Origin: Symsagittifera roscoffensis
Lineage: Eukaryota; Xenacoelomorpha; Acoela; Convolutidae
Reading direction: 5' to 3'
Length of the DNA stretch: 64,000 nucleotides
Assembly (NCBI RefSeq): GCF_963678635.1
Contig: NC_087070.1
Location: 27,092,057-27,156,056, forward strand
Shown here: one piece after another, positions 1 through 12,043 of the stretch
Layout of the letters: each line of letters starts with the position of its first letter
How positions within the stretch are numbered: position 1 is the stretch's first letter
Translations under genes and position numbers: made by a program
The notes under the pieces: generated by a model
The model's database searches: none
What the model was told of the DNA's origin: nothing
Seen by the model: only the letters and a program-made list of their open reading frames with translations

Positions 1-2277
1 TATGGAAAAAATAGTATTAACCAGACAAGAAATCTCACTTTGGTGTCACTTGTATATGTCAATATCTTAAAAAAATCAATAAAACTGATTGATTGAGAAG
101 TTTCATAAACATAGTTTGGTTCTGATCTACAAAGTTCTTTAAAATCTGTGAATAATTCATTCTGATTGGCTATTACCACAAATATTACCTGTGAAGGAAA
201 GCTCAATTAATTGATATCAAAATTATTGAAAATTCCATGAGAAATAGAGCTCAATTCTGATTGGTTGACATTAAATTTGTTGAACATTCCATGACCATTG
301 AAGCTCGATTCTGATTGGTTGATATCAAAAAAGATAAAAATTTCCTTATAAGTAATGCTCGATTCTGATTATTTGATACTTTTGAAACTCCATGGTTGGA
401 TTGGATGATTTTTATTTCAGCTAGGCTAAATAGCATATCCATTCTGATTCTCTTTCACGTTAAATCAATTGGTTAAGAAAGTTGCTGTTTTTATTCACTT
501 TTATTCATTTTTCGAGGCTATTCAACTCCATTTTTCGAGGCTATTCAACTCTTCTTATCTAAAAATTTGAGACTGACTGAAACTCCTATTTATTCTTTCT
601 TTACTTATCTAGATGCCGTTACTGAATAGAAACGAAAGAGTTGAAAGTCTTGAATGTGGCAGAGATTACACTCGCTCAGACTAATCAAGACATCATAAGC
701 ATTGTGGCGTTCTAAAAAATTCCAATTGTAACTTTTATACATATAGCAGCGAGAAACTCACTAAACATATGAAAAATAAGCATTATTCTTGTCAACATCA
801 AGATAAATTATGTGCTCAGCAGTCTTGAAAAACACTCCAAGAGAAGGTAAAATTATTACATTTTAAATAAAAAACCTAGGAGAAAATACTTTGAATAACA
901 ATTTTTACTGAATCTGAAAAGTCTATACAAAAAATTTGAAAAACAATCTAGTAAAAATTATACAGTGTTTTTATCACTATTCTCGATCTGTCATTTTTTA
1001 ATTGAAAATTTCTGACTGATGATAGAACCAGCAACAATCGAGTTCAAATTTTCGTGAAAAATTCAATAGAAATCGATCCGAAAATCTTTTATCTACAGTA
1101 AAAACTCCATTGAATGCAAGCTTGCGGAAACTTTGTTGCGATAACTTTGTAGCAAAAGAGAGTAACATATACTAATGATTGCTTAAGTATTTGTTGAAAT
1201 TTTGTAAAAAAAAAATTGGATATTAATAAAACATCGAGTAATTGAAAGGTTTTCCCTAGTTACTTTTTTCCCTAGTTGCGATTTTAAAGTTTTCCTTGTT
1301 TAGTGTTTGTAGAAGTGTTCATAGAGTAGTACACTTTTAAGCAGACGATAAGGGTTGATTTTTTCAGAATTATGGTGTACTACTGGTTCGTAAAAAAACT
1401 CATAACTGACCTAGAAAAGATAATATATATATATATATGTTCTTGCTAAAAATATATATGTTCTTACTAACTTTTGAAAACTTCAATTTAACGATATACA
1501 TTCTCAACTGAAAATTTATTTCAAAATAGAACGTCAGAGTTGAGACAGCAACATACAGTAATCCGGTTGAGAAAATCATTTGAAGTTTTTTAGAAAAAGA
1601 TTTATGGTATTAATTCTGCTTCGGATTAAAGAACGTTCGTTGAAATGATACATTTTTTCATCTAAAACTCAATTTTTAAGTAAAAATCTGTTGAAATTGG
1701 ACTAAGTTGGAAGATAGTAGACGAAGCAGAAACTACATCTTGAGACAAAGTCCAACATAAAATAGTGGAATGTTTGGAAAACTTTCTATCATTTGATATA
1801 CTAGGTTAGCTTATATGAAAATTCAGATGTTTTGAGAATAATTTTTGTGAAGTCAGCCCAACTCCGGCATCTTTTGGAAGATGATACATGGAACATAAAC
1901 TGCTTTCGAGATCTACATTTCATTATTTTGGATTTTAAAAAAATTGATGTAGAAAGATTTAGAGATAATTGATGAAAAGAGATAATATCAAGCTTGCTGA
2001 AATTTTCTATACAAACTAAAACTTTCGCAGACTCAGATGTTGATTATATGAATTTTAACAAAAAAATTTCAATTAGACACACAGTAAAGAGTTCTGGTCA
2101 GCTTCAATTTGTTTTCAATTAGAAAATTACGTAGAACTATAGTTTTTGGCGTAAAAAACTTTGCATAGTTATTCAATTGTTACAGTTTGCATCTTGATTT
2201 CCTTTCCTTAATCAATTTTTTTGAGAACAAATCTTTTAGAAGTTCATAAATGTTGCAGGATTATGGAACGAAGTTCC
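1..2277. other. Non-coding AT-rich flank
   Basis: No open frame in this stretch looks like a protein. It holds the 54-bp repeat described separately, a short (TA)n run near 1422-1438, and otherwise simple AT-rich sequence. I see no splice-bounded exon, tRNA or promoter that I could support. Confidence 0.6.
161..451. repeat. Degenerate 54-bp tandem repeat
   Basis: The motif TTCTGATTGGTTGA recurs with its TCTGA at 256, 310 and 364, an exact 54-bp spacing. Decayed copies lie at 161 and 443. Between the motifs, the sequence around GAAAATTCCATGA also repeats. The short minus-strand reading frame here, with recurring STNQN, is only the repeat being translated. Confidence 0.7.
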
Positions 2278-2937
2278 CTTGCGTATTTCTACTTCCGTAG
2301 GTTTTGCAGATAAAAAACAATAGAGCTGCTCTTAATTTATTCTAAGAAATCACCGTAAAACTACAATTTTATATTCTCACTCATTTTTTTTTCATGGGCT
2401 TTCGAATGCTTGAAATAGCACCGATTCATTCTCACTTGGACATTTTTGAGAAAACTTCCGACAAAAATCAAAAACAAAAAGCGATTTAATAAATTATTTG
2501 CAAGAAAAGTGATAGTTAATGGTACCAAAAGTTGTATTTTTGGCTGAAATAGTTTGCAGTAGCAACTAAACAAGGGAACCTAAAGGAAAACTTTTTTTGA
2601 CCAAAAGTTGTATTTGACTTTTTTTCGAAGTTTCAGTAGGCTTCAGCATAATTTCAGCTAAATTGAGTACAGTTTCAAAACATAAGATAATCTAATAAAA
2701 TAGGTAATAAGTCAAACTAAAGCAAATCATATCGTGTTTTCCAATTTTTTTGCACATCTTACCATTGACTTACCATGAACCAAAAAACATAATACCTTCA
2801 TTACACAATCTACACGTAATTCGCCAAAAACTACATAATGCGTGCCGAGTTTTTTTGCAAAAAAACTAGACATTTCCATACCAAATCCAAAAAAACGCCC
2901 GTTTTTCTTACCATTCTCTTACCATCACACTGAAAAC

Positions 2938-3251
2938 TTACCATTCCCTATCTTAATACATTGGGAAACCTATTTCTTATGTTAATACAGTGAATTTCTA
3001 ACCCTTATACATAGAGATATCTATACTATCCTAATACATGGGAAATCTAAACACTATCTTATAACATGGTAAGATCGGGCGCCAAAAAGTTTCTAAAACT
3101 TACCATCTCAAACCTTACTATCTTAATTAGGAAACCTATTCCCTATCTTATTACTTAGGAAATCTATTCCCTATCTTAAGACATAGCTTGGAGACAGTAT
3201 ACTATATTCCCTATCTTAATACATGGGGGTCTCCATTCCCCCCCCCCCCCC
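2938..3251. repeat. Short CCTATCTTAATACAT-type repeats and poly-C tract
   Basis: A ~30-bp degenerate motif (ATTCCCTATCTTAATACAT with GGGAAACCT) recurs roughly ten times and ends in a run of 14 C. It lies 5' of the gag start in both units; unit 2 has a shorter C run near 12158-12168. The place where a 5' LTR or leader would lie is thus occupied by repeats. No LTR pair or primer-binding site could be recognised. Confidence 0.6.
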
Positions 3252-3624
3252 TCCCTACTCTCTCACCAACATATAATTCTAACTTAACATAACAAGAAAT
3301 CCAAACTCCACACTTTGTAAACGTAAAATTAGTCGAAACACTACCTACCAGAACAAAACAAAGTATTTTCCCTATTCATCTAACACTTACAACACCACAT
3401 AATAAAAATAATATTCCCTTTCTATCAATGACATTACAATCAACAGTCAAACTATCAGCCGTTCCGAAATATTCCCATATGTTTTATCAATAAATAGATC
3501 AATAACTAAAAAACGACCACCTAACAAGCAGATACACTCAGATGGAAAAACCTTTGTAAACCATAACTATAATTGTTTCGCTAATATTAACATTAGTAAT
3601 CCAACACCAAGACCACTCTAAACA

Positions 3625-6600
3625 ATGCAAAATCAATCACAAGAACTCAATTATATACAACAGGCACCGAAACTAATATCTCAATCTGTAAATTTTAACG
3701 ATAAAAGAAAACCTCAGACCGACAAAACAAAAAAAAACATTTTTCAACAAAAATAACAACCCAACAAACAAACTCATAAGAAACCAACCACACTACTCTG
3801 AAGATGGAGTATACTTTCATCAAAACCAACAACAGTATAATAACAACCAACAAAAAAATCACTGGAATAATATCGATCAACCAGATACAATCACAAAATT
3901 ATACAGATACCCAATGTTACCAACCCGAATCAATGAGAAACGAAATCCCATTACCTTATTAATTACATGAAATTGCAAAAAAATCAGTTCACAAACTTTA
4001 CACAAATACCAAACACAACAGAATCACTCCAAATGACAATGAACCCATGCCTTATGGGTGGATCATCCATAAAATATAAAAAACCACTAATGGTATTTAC
4101 AGGAACAGATCCTGAATAGTTAGAAGACTACTTAAATGCGGTAACAGCCAACTTAATCATAAAAAAATGCCCAGAACCTATAAATACACCCCTACATCAA
4201 AACTGGATTCACAGACACACAGCATTAATACAAACCACGCTCGATGGCGTAGATCAAAAATGGTTCCATAGAAATTAAATACGATTGGAAACAATTTACA
4301 CCAGAACAAAAAAATTCGACTCCGAACGAAATATACAACATCGAAGAGTTTTATGCAACTAAATTCATAGACGTTCAATTAAAACAATAGAACAACTCGC
4401 AGTAAGAATCAAAATTTAGTGAAAAAATCTTATTCTCACAATACACAGAATTACAAAACAAAATGACCGAAATTCTAATGATCACTTTAACACAATTAAG
4501 AAAAATTGCAATAAAAGAGAGAGCATCACATCCATCAACAATCCGAGAACCCGATGAAGATTTCTGAAAAGTAGAAGACAAAGTAGAACAAGTTGAAATC
4601 ACAATGAAAGAGGAAACAGAAAACTTAAAACTACAATAATTAAAAAATAATTAAACAACAACTTCACATTAATAATATTCAAGACTCCGACAACGAGTTA
4701 GCAGAAAAAATTACTCAAATCGTAAATATCTGTGAAAAGAACCCAAACTTTAGAGGCAAACCTTCAATCAAAAAATAGTGTAACAATTGCCGCAGATATG
4801 GACATAGCATTGCTGAATACAGACAAAAAGAGCAAGATAATTTAAACATAACACCCAAATACAAAGAATCAAACAAATCTTCTTATCAATACATGAAAAA
4901 AAATCAGAGTTTAATGAACAAAGACATTCGGAGTAATATTAACTCATGAAAACCACTTCCCAATAGCTATAGAAATGACGGATCAGAATCCCCGTATTCT
5001 TATAATTTTCGCGGAAGATCACCACATCAAAGAAACTCAGAAAACTATTCACAAAACAGATATAGCAGATCAATTACTCAAAGTACACAGTATCGAAATA
5101 ATTACTCGAGATCAAATTCTAATAGAAGAAAACACTCAAACTATAGCAGAAATTGCTCATATTCAAACCTTCGGAATTGAAACTGATCCAATGATTGCTC
5201 AAGAAACTATTCAGACAACTGCAATCGAAATTATTTAAATAATCGTAACAAAAATTACTCTAACAAAAGATCACGAAACTATCAAAACAATAGACCGTAA
5301 AATAATAGTTATAACAAAAGATCCCATGAAAATTCTAGAAATAGAAACAACAACTATAAAAACAGATCAACAAATAAATTATTCTCAATCACTGTATCGG
5401 AACAACTCACAATAATCAAATAGATAAAATCAAAACAACAGAAGTAGTAAACCAAAATATCAAAGACAAATCAATTAAGTACAAATTATAAATGAAAAAA
5501 GCCCAGACCCTCCGGGTGTTGACAACACAGAAACTTCAGAACTGCAACTTAACCATATACACTGTGAAAACACAGATGCCGAAAGTGAAACAGACAACAC
5601 CTTAGGTATTAACATGCTTAGAATCGAACAACAATACGAAACACCAAACGAATCGAATTATTACCAGAATTATTATCCTAATACAGATCCTCAAGAGCAA
5701 AGAAACAGCCAACAAAACACAAATCACACTCCTCATATAATTGAAAATAATTCAAGTATGAATAATATATACCAGAATACAACAAATAAAATATCACCGC
5801 CTCAAAAAAAATTGGACAATTCCACTCGTTTTGGAAAGTTCCGAAAACAAATATTTTCAACTGCAGATCTTGAAATAGATTTTTTAATCAACTTCGGCGC
5901 AGAATGAAAAATTATTAACATTCCTACATGGAATGAAATTCGCAATCTATACCCAAAAAATTTCTCTTACAAAACTTCCAGTAAACTAGCCACTGCACAA
6001 GGCACAAGTTTAAACTATGGAGAGCTTCAATTATAACTTATACCAACTCGAACAAGGGAACAAAACAAACTTTTACTAAAACCCTTCAAACAAAAGTTCG
6101 ATATAACAGATATTAAACGCAATAGAATTGGAATACTATTTATTACAAAACATACTTCAAGTATAAACATCTTAAACAGTAAGCTGCGAATCCAAGTCTA
6201 ATATACAAAACTCAATAATGCATCTTTAAAATTTTTTTCAAAAATTAAATAAACAACCTTCATTTTTTTTCAAAATTTTAAGCATTTAAACCATTTAAAA
6301 CCACTAACAGGACATGCACATGATTTTTCCAATAACGAAGTTGATCAATATAACAACGATCAGAACACACAGAAACTACAAACGTCTGACCTTGAATTCA
6401 AACCAACTCAATATCTTTTAGAGTAACGATTTCATCTAAATTATACGCTAAAAATACAAACACAAAGCATCACATGTATATAATAATTCACCATACAAAA
6501 TTACACTTCCTTTAGGACTGTTAGGATATCGCAAAAGAAATGCAACATTTCACCCTACACAAGAAAGAGCATACAGAGTAAACTATTAGATATCTGTCAA

Positions 6601-7051
6601 CCCACAATCCTTAATGAAGAACTATCCATTTATATTATTACAAAAGATTCAAATAGAAACAGATTATTTAACAAAACACCCTTACTTTAAACCAACATTT
6701 CAAATATCGAAACATACAGATAAACAACAACGATTTCTGACCATTTTTAATTTTCAACATTCTCAAATTATTCAGCAAGAATTTGAACAATTAGCAGACC
6801 CTATTATTTAAAATCCCATAATTTATGCCACATCAAAATTTGATGTTGGTAAAATACATTCACCACTACACTTTCCACTTAAACCCGAAGCAAATTTTAA
6901 GAAATAACGCGCAACTAAAGTTCCAATACACTTGCACAACAAAGTAAACAGACTTTAAGATATCCTCGAACAATATGAAAAAATCTCAACAGTTAACAAA
7001 GATTTCAACAAAGAAAGGAAGGATTTGGAAATCAACAATACGAAATTAATA
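3625..7051 (+). pseudogene. Ty3/gypsy-type gag-protease remnant, copy A
   Basis: A decayed gag starts at the ATG at 3625 and is read in pieces through the same landmarks as the better copy at 12544. These are a capsid-like stretch containing LEDYLNAVTANL, one CCHC zinc knuckle near 4780-4820, a long Ser/Arg/Asn-rich tail, and a retroviral-type aspartic protease near 5870-5910 reading NFGAE where DSGA or DTGA is normal. Many stops and frameshifts are present. The copy is cut at 7051 before any reverse transcriptase, by the start of the duplicated unit 2. It differs from copy B by an extra ~33 bp near 5238-5270 and by point changes. It encodes nothing intact. Confidence 0.8.
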
Positions 7052-7984
7052 CTTGCGTATTTCTACTTCCGTAGGTTTTGCAGATAATAAACAATAGAGC
7101 TGCTCTTAATTTATTCTAAGAAATCACCGTAAAACTACAATTTTATATTCTCACTAAATTTTTTTCATGGGCTTTCGAATGCTTGAAATAGCACCGATTC
7201 ATTCTCACTTGGACATTTTTGAGAAAACTTCCGACAAAAATCAAAAACAAAAAGCGATTTAATAAATTATTTGCAAGAAAAGTGATAGTTAATGGTACCA
7301 AAAGTTGTATTTTTAGCTGAAATAGTTTGCAGTAGCAACTAAACAAGGGAACCTAAAGGAAAACTTTTTTCGACCAAAAGTTGTATTTGACTTTTTTTCG
7401 AAGTTTCAGTAGGCTTCAGCATAATTTCAGCTAAATTGAGTACAGTTTCAAAACATAAGATAATCTAATAAAATAGGTAATAAGTCAAACTAAAGCAAAT
7501 CATATCGTGTTTTCCAATTTTTTTGCACATCTTACCATTGACTTACCATGAACCAAAAAACATAATACCTTCATTACACAATCTACACGTAATTCGCCAA
7601 AAACTACATAATGCGTGCCGAGTTTTTTGCAAAAAAAACTAGACATTTCCACACCAAATCCAAAAAAACGCCCGTTTTTCTTACCATTCTCTTACCATCA
7701 CACTGAAAACTTACCATTCCCTATCTTAATACATTAGGAAACCTATTCCTTATGTTAATACAGTGAATTTCTAACCCTTATACATAGAGATATCTATACT
7801 ATCCTAATACATGGGAAATCTAAACACTATCTTATAACATGGTAAGATCGGGCGCCAAAAAGTTTCTAAAACTTACCATCTCAAACCTTACTATCTTAAA
7901 CATAGGCGCTACGCGCAATACACCGAAGGCATAGAAACTGAAGCAAAAACCAAACAACTTGAACAACTAATAATTGAAGAATAA

Positions 7985-8880
7985 CAGCTCTAGAACAAAA
8001 AATCGTACTAATACATGTATACACCAAAATTTTGCTATATCGAGAAAGAGCCCGAAATAACATTTCTAGAACTAAAAATCGTACTAACACATGTATAGGT
8101 CAAATTTTTGATATATCAACGAAGATCATAAAATAACACTTCTAGAACTAAAAATCGTACTAACACATGTATACACCAAAATTTTACTATATTGACAAAG
8201 AGCCTGAAATAACAGTTCGTGAGCTAAAAATCGTACGAACACATGTATACACCAAAATTTTGCTATATTGGCAAAGATCATGAAATAACAGTTCGAGAGC
8301 TAAAAATCGTACTAACACATGTATACGTCAAATTTTTGCTATATTGACAAAGATCATGGAATAACAGTTCTAGAGCTAAAAATCGTACTAACACATGTAT
8401 ACACCAAAATTTTGCTATATTGACAAAGATCATGGAATAACAGTTCGAGAACTAAAAATGGTACTAACACATGTATACAATAAAATTTTGATATATTGAC
8501 AAAGATCATGAAATAACAGTTCGAGAACTAAAAATCGTAATAACACATGTATACACTAAAATTTTGATATATTGACAAAGATCATAAAATAACAGTTCGA
8601 GAACTAAAAATGGTACTAACACATGTATACGCTAAAATATTGCTATATTGACGAAGAGCCTGAAATAACAATTCTAGAGCTAAAATCGTACTAACACATG
8701 TATACACCAATATTTTGCTATATCGACAAAGAGCCTGAATAAACGTTGTAGAACTAAAAATCTTACTAACACATATATACACCAAAATTTTGCTATATTG
8801 ACAAAGAGCCTGAATTATTGACAAAGGACCTGAAATAACAATCGTAGAACTAAATGTCGTACTTACGCATTGTAGATCAA
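7985..8880. repeat. ~75-bp minisatellite, about 12 copies
   Basis: The unit carries AAAATCGTACTAACACATG, then TATACACCAAAATTTTGCTA, then TATTGACAAAGA and a GAAATAACAGTTC block. It repeats about every 74-76 bp. Copies differ by point changes and the last ones are broken. The unit length is close to a multiple of three, so long minus-strand frames arise with a recurring 25-residue pattern (YSKILVYTCVST). I treat these as a by-product of the repeat. Confidence 0.85.
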
Positions 8881-9403
8881 TTTCTATAGCTATAATAAAA
8901 TACAAAAGATTGTGTTTGTATGTGTAGCAAAACGCCTCCTGTCGTTTCAATCGGCCAATCGTATAAATTGGCATGTAGACTCATATGGGTCTCCGGAATA
9001 ACTAAAAATCGTACTTACACATATACTTACAAGAAAGAGCTAAAATGAAAAAAAGCTATTAGTCTTATTATATTGAGAAATTGTGAAGCAGTCTCAGAAT
9101 TGACAGTATGTAGCAGTAAAACAATCCGAAAAACAAATCCAAAAAACAAAAAAAATACTTGCAAAGACATGACACAGATCTGAAAAATGTACCAATGTTG
9201 GTATTCATGAACAAAACTTCAATCAGGTAAAGATATCAGTTAAGTATTCCACGAAATCAAGTTCAAAATCAACCTTCAAAAATCGGCAAGTAATAAAAAT
9301 GACATAAAACTTCAACGTTCAGCGTCAAACTGATTACGGAACGTCAAATTTAAACGGACGCCATTCCATTTCTCAAACGATCCATCGGGTGCAGTGGATC
9401 CTC
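8881..9403. other. Spacer 3' of the USP gene
   Basis: This AT-rich stretch lies between the minisatellite and the peptidase stop codon. No coding signal is visible. It would contain the 3' UTR of the minus-strand gene; no clear polyadenylation signal was singled out. Confidence 0.4.
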
Positions 9404-10210
9404 TCAAGATGCTGTGCTTCCAGTCTTTCTGGCAAGCTCCGAGCATGGTAAAAACGCTACCATGTGGCAACAAAACAGAAACTCAAGACCGTATTCAAAA
9501 GACCCCGTGTGAATAACAGCAGCCTTTACTCCGTAATCACATCCACCAATTTCGATTGTTTCACCAATTGTGACTTCTGCTCTAGAGTAAACGCGATTGC
9601 CAGCGACAAACATGTAACGCGCAATCAGCAAAATAACAGTATTTGCAATATGGGTTGGTTCTTTAGTTGTTATTGCCCTTTCTGAGATACACGTGGAATT
9701 TGGACATGTTACATTAATGGCTTGGTTGGCGAAGTGATTGACCACAAGCTCCTGCAGAAGTTGACCATTGTGTGGAGGACTTAAAACTAACGCAGAAGTA
9801 GTTTCAGGTCTTCTCCATGACACATTACACAGACAACACGTGAAATTATCTGAATACGATATTTCAAAGAAATTCCATTGGCCCTCAGATTTAAATGCAT
9901 TGATAATTGACAGTAGTACCTCGGAAGCATCGTGCTGATGTCCATAGGTATATGAGAAGCTGTAATTCAAATCAAGATGCTGGAGAATTTTAACTTTGGA
10001 AGTAGACGCATTGATGAAAAAGTTTTCTGTGGACAGCATTTGACAAAATATCTCTTTCACAGTTGAAATTAACACGCCACCATGGTCAAATTCAGTAAGT
10101 CTACTGAGCCGATCTCTGATGCAAGCGCTTGACAACAAAAGCTGAAGAACAGAATTGAGATAGCAACTGTTGTCATCATTTGCAATGCCCGTGGGTCGAA
10201 ATGGCTCCAT
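9404..10210 (-). CDS. Ubiquitin-specific peptidase-like protein (C19 family)
   Basis: A 268-aa frame runs from the ATG at 10210, and an upstream in-frame ATG at 10309 would give 301 aa. USPs cleave ubiquitin from proteins with a Cys-His-Asp/Asn triad. The Cys box PTGIANDDNSCYLNSVLQ places the nucleophile at Cys16. The QQD-type box is HQHDASEVLL (residues 91-100). A zinc-ribbon-like pair is seen at C125/C128 and C169/C174. The His box begins YGVKAAVIHTGSFEYG (residues 226-241), but about seven extra residues separate it from CHMVAF, whose His249 would be catalytic. The protein is short for a USP (the catalytic core is usually 300 aa or more), yet has no stop or frameshift. TCTATTTTCAG just upstream of residue 1 resembles a 3' splice site, so the first ATG may lie in an intron and the true 5' end may be elsewhere. 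It sits inside a 4.14-kb insertion, so it is either carried by a mobile element or a captured host gene. Confidence 0.75.
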   Translation of the reverse strand: MEPFRPTGIANDDNSCYLNSVLQLLLSSACIRDRLSRLTEFDHGGVLISTVKEIFCQMLSTENFFINASTSKVKILQHLDLNYSFSYTYGHQHDASEVLLSIINAFKSEGQWNFFEISYSDNFTCCLCNVSWRRPETTSALVLSPPHNGQLLQELVVNHFANQAINVTCPNSTCISERAITTKEPTHIANTVILLIARYMFVAGNRVYSRAEVTIGETIEIGGCDYGVKAAVIHTGSFEYGLEFLFCCHMVAFLPCSELARKTGSTAS

Positions 10211-10309
10211 TACATGACTGAAAATAGAAGTAACATAAAATTTAACATTTTGCTTTACGTTATTGAGTCCACGCTCCAACAAATTCTTTTTTGAGAAATA
10301 CAAAAGCAA

Positions 10310-10569
10310 ATTTGAAAATTAATTACCGGACAGATATAACTATAGATAAATCTTTAAAATAAATAATTTAAAATCGTTTTTGATGTAGCTGCAACCCAAA
10401 AGCAAGTGGACAAATCTCGTTGGCAGCGTTCCTGTAAATCGTTGTACGCTAATTGGTGAAATACAGATCTTTCTGAAAATATCCTAAACAGAAAAATAAA
10501 TTGAAAATCATTTTTTGCTTTTAACTACATAGCTAAGAAGTAAAACATCAAATTTCACAATCAAACAAC
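10310..10569. other. Upstream flank of the USP gene
   Basis: AT-rich sequence with no recognisable exon or promoter element. An upstream exon of the peptidase could lie here on the minus strand, but none is supported. Confidence 0.3.
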
Positions 10570-10975
10570 AAAGACGCTAACTAAGTAAATAAATAAATGA
10601 ACGAACAAACCAACAAATGAACGAACAAACCAACAAATAAATAAAAACAAACACACAAATAAATTCATCTTGGATAAAAAAGACAGAGCGATGAAACTTT
10701 TATTTGATCATCGTTGTATCTTTTATCCAAGATTCTATCCAAACAAATTTTCACAAATAAATACATAATTAAACAAATGGATAATTACAAAAATAAATAA
10801 ACATAAATAAATAAATGAATAAATAAATACATACATGAATAATAAATAAAAGCAAAACTAAATGAAAGAAAATAATTAAATAAATATAGCAATAAATATC
10901 AACGAATAAACAAAACACACCTGATAAATAAATAAACAATAAAAAAATAAATCAATACATAAATAAATAAATACA

Positions 10976-11010
<35 letters not shown>

Positions 11011-11900
11011 ACGCAAAACTGAAATGTACAATAAATTAAATTAACATGAAAAAATATATATCTCATGAACAAATAACCAAACAAACAGAGCCATAATATA
11101 AATAAATGAAAGTAAATGAATTAAATAAATACACATACATAAATAATAAAAGCAAAACTAAATGAAAGAAAGAATAATTAAATAAATATAGAAATAAATA
11201 TCAACAAATAAACAAAACACACCTGATAAATAAATAAGCAATAAAAAAATAAATCAATACATAAATAAATAAATAAATACATAAATGAATACATAAATAA
11301 ATAAATATATAAATAAATAAAAGCAAAAGTGAAATGTACAAATAATTAAATAGACATTAAAAAATATATATGAACAAATAACCAAACAAACAGACCCATA
11401 ATATGAATAAATGAAAATAAATAAATGAAATAAATACACATACATAAATAATAAAAGCAAAACTAAATGAAAGAAAGAAGAATTAAATAAATATAGAAAT
11501 AAATATCAACAAATAAACAAAACACACCTGATAAATAAATAAGCAAAAAAATAAATCAATACATAAATAAATAAATAAATACATAAATAAATACATAAAT
11601 AAATAAATAAATAAAAAAATAAAAGCAAAAGTGAAATGTACAAATAATTAAATAGACATGAAAAAATATATATGAACAAATAAATTAAATAAATACACAC
11701 GCAGAAATAATAAAAGCAAAACTAAATGAAAGAAAGAATAATTAAATAAATAAACAAAACACGTGATAAAAATAAACAAAAATAAATATGTACATACATA
11801 AATTATAAATAAATATAAGCAAACTAAACATAATTAAATAAATAGAAGAACAGATAATTAAATAAATAAAGATGAACAAATAAAGAAACAAACATACGCA
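10570..11900. repeat. (TAAA)n-derived array with ~300-bp higher-order period
   Basis: Long runs of AAAT/ATAA alternate with a less simple block containing AGCAAAACTAAATGAAAG. That block starts at 10851, 11151, 11455 and 11715, so spacings are 300, 304 and 260 bp. Each period also carries CAAAACACACCTGATAAATA. The tetranucleotide runs are thus part of a larger tandem unit. The Phe/Tyr/Ile/Leu-rich minus-strand frames here are translations of the microsatellite. Confidence 0.85.
10668..10732. repeat. Imperfect ~24-bp inverted repeat
   Basis: TCTTGGATAAAA at 10668 pairs with TTTTATCCAAGA ending at 10732. The pairing extends inward with mismatches through ATCGTTG / GAGCGAT. The spacer is about 18 bp. 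It lies at the edge of the TAAA array and could be a relic of a small inverted-repeat element. Confidence 0.5.
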
Positions 11901-12043
11901 ATCACGTGACATAGCGCGATATAGCCCAGCCCACATGATAATTGATAACTGTGGACGTTATTTGTCGACACTTGACAACAGACAACATTAAAAAAAAAAA
12001 CCCGTTACACGATACCATAACACCTTGACTAAAGTCTTCGGTG

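Larger units (their letters stand above)
2278..7051. repeat. 4.77-kb tandem duplication, unit 1
   Basis: The sequence from 2278 (CTTGCGTATTTCTACTTC) recurs at 7052. The segment 3118-7051 recurs from 12044 to 15937. Unit 1 runs from 2278 to 7051 and abuts unit 2 directly. It contains an A-rich leader with many short CCTATCTTAATACAT-type repeats (about 2938-3236), a 14-C run at 3238-3251, and the 5' part of a decayed Ty3/gypsy element. The two units differ by scattered substitutions and small indels, but they share internal stop codons. This is therefore a DNA duplication of an already damaged element and not two separate retroelement insertions. Confidence 0.85.
7900..12043. mobile_element. 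4.14-kb insertion within duplicated unit 2
   Basis: Unit 1 reads CTATCTTAATTAGG across this point without interruption and so gives the empty site. In unit 2 the left flank ends CTATCTTAA at 7899 and the right flank starts TAATTAGG at 12044, so TAA is present on both sides, consistent with a 3-bp target duplication. CACCGAAG at 7921-7928 is matched by CTTCGGTG exactly at the right end (12036-12043). The left end carries 21 further bases beyond its copy of the motif, so the terminal inverted repeats are not clean. A TAA target duplication is typical of PIF/Harbinger elements, but no Harbinger transposase is seen. The insert holds a minisatellite, a USP gene and a TAAA-type array, and may be composite. 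Confidence 0.65.

Noticed and set aside
2361-2573. 70-codon minus-strand frame repeated at 7143-7346
   Set aside because: It is conserved only because it lies in the tandemly duplicated leader. It has no recognised domain, and its two copies end differently.
7985-8880. CRISPR-like array
   Set aside because: The repeat and 'spacer' parts are both conserved between units, the unit is 75 bp, there are no cas genes, and the setting is a eukaryotic genome.
8582-8974. 130-codon minus-strand frame with repeated peptide
   Set aside because: It is the 75-bp minisatellite read in one register; spacing between units varies by amounts not divisible by three.
10899-11936. Several Phe/Tyr/Ile/Leu-rich minus-strand frames resembling membrane proteins
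   Set aside because: They are translations of TAAA runs (TTTA on the other strand). Their composition and boundaries follow the microsatellite.
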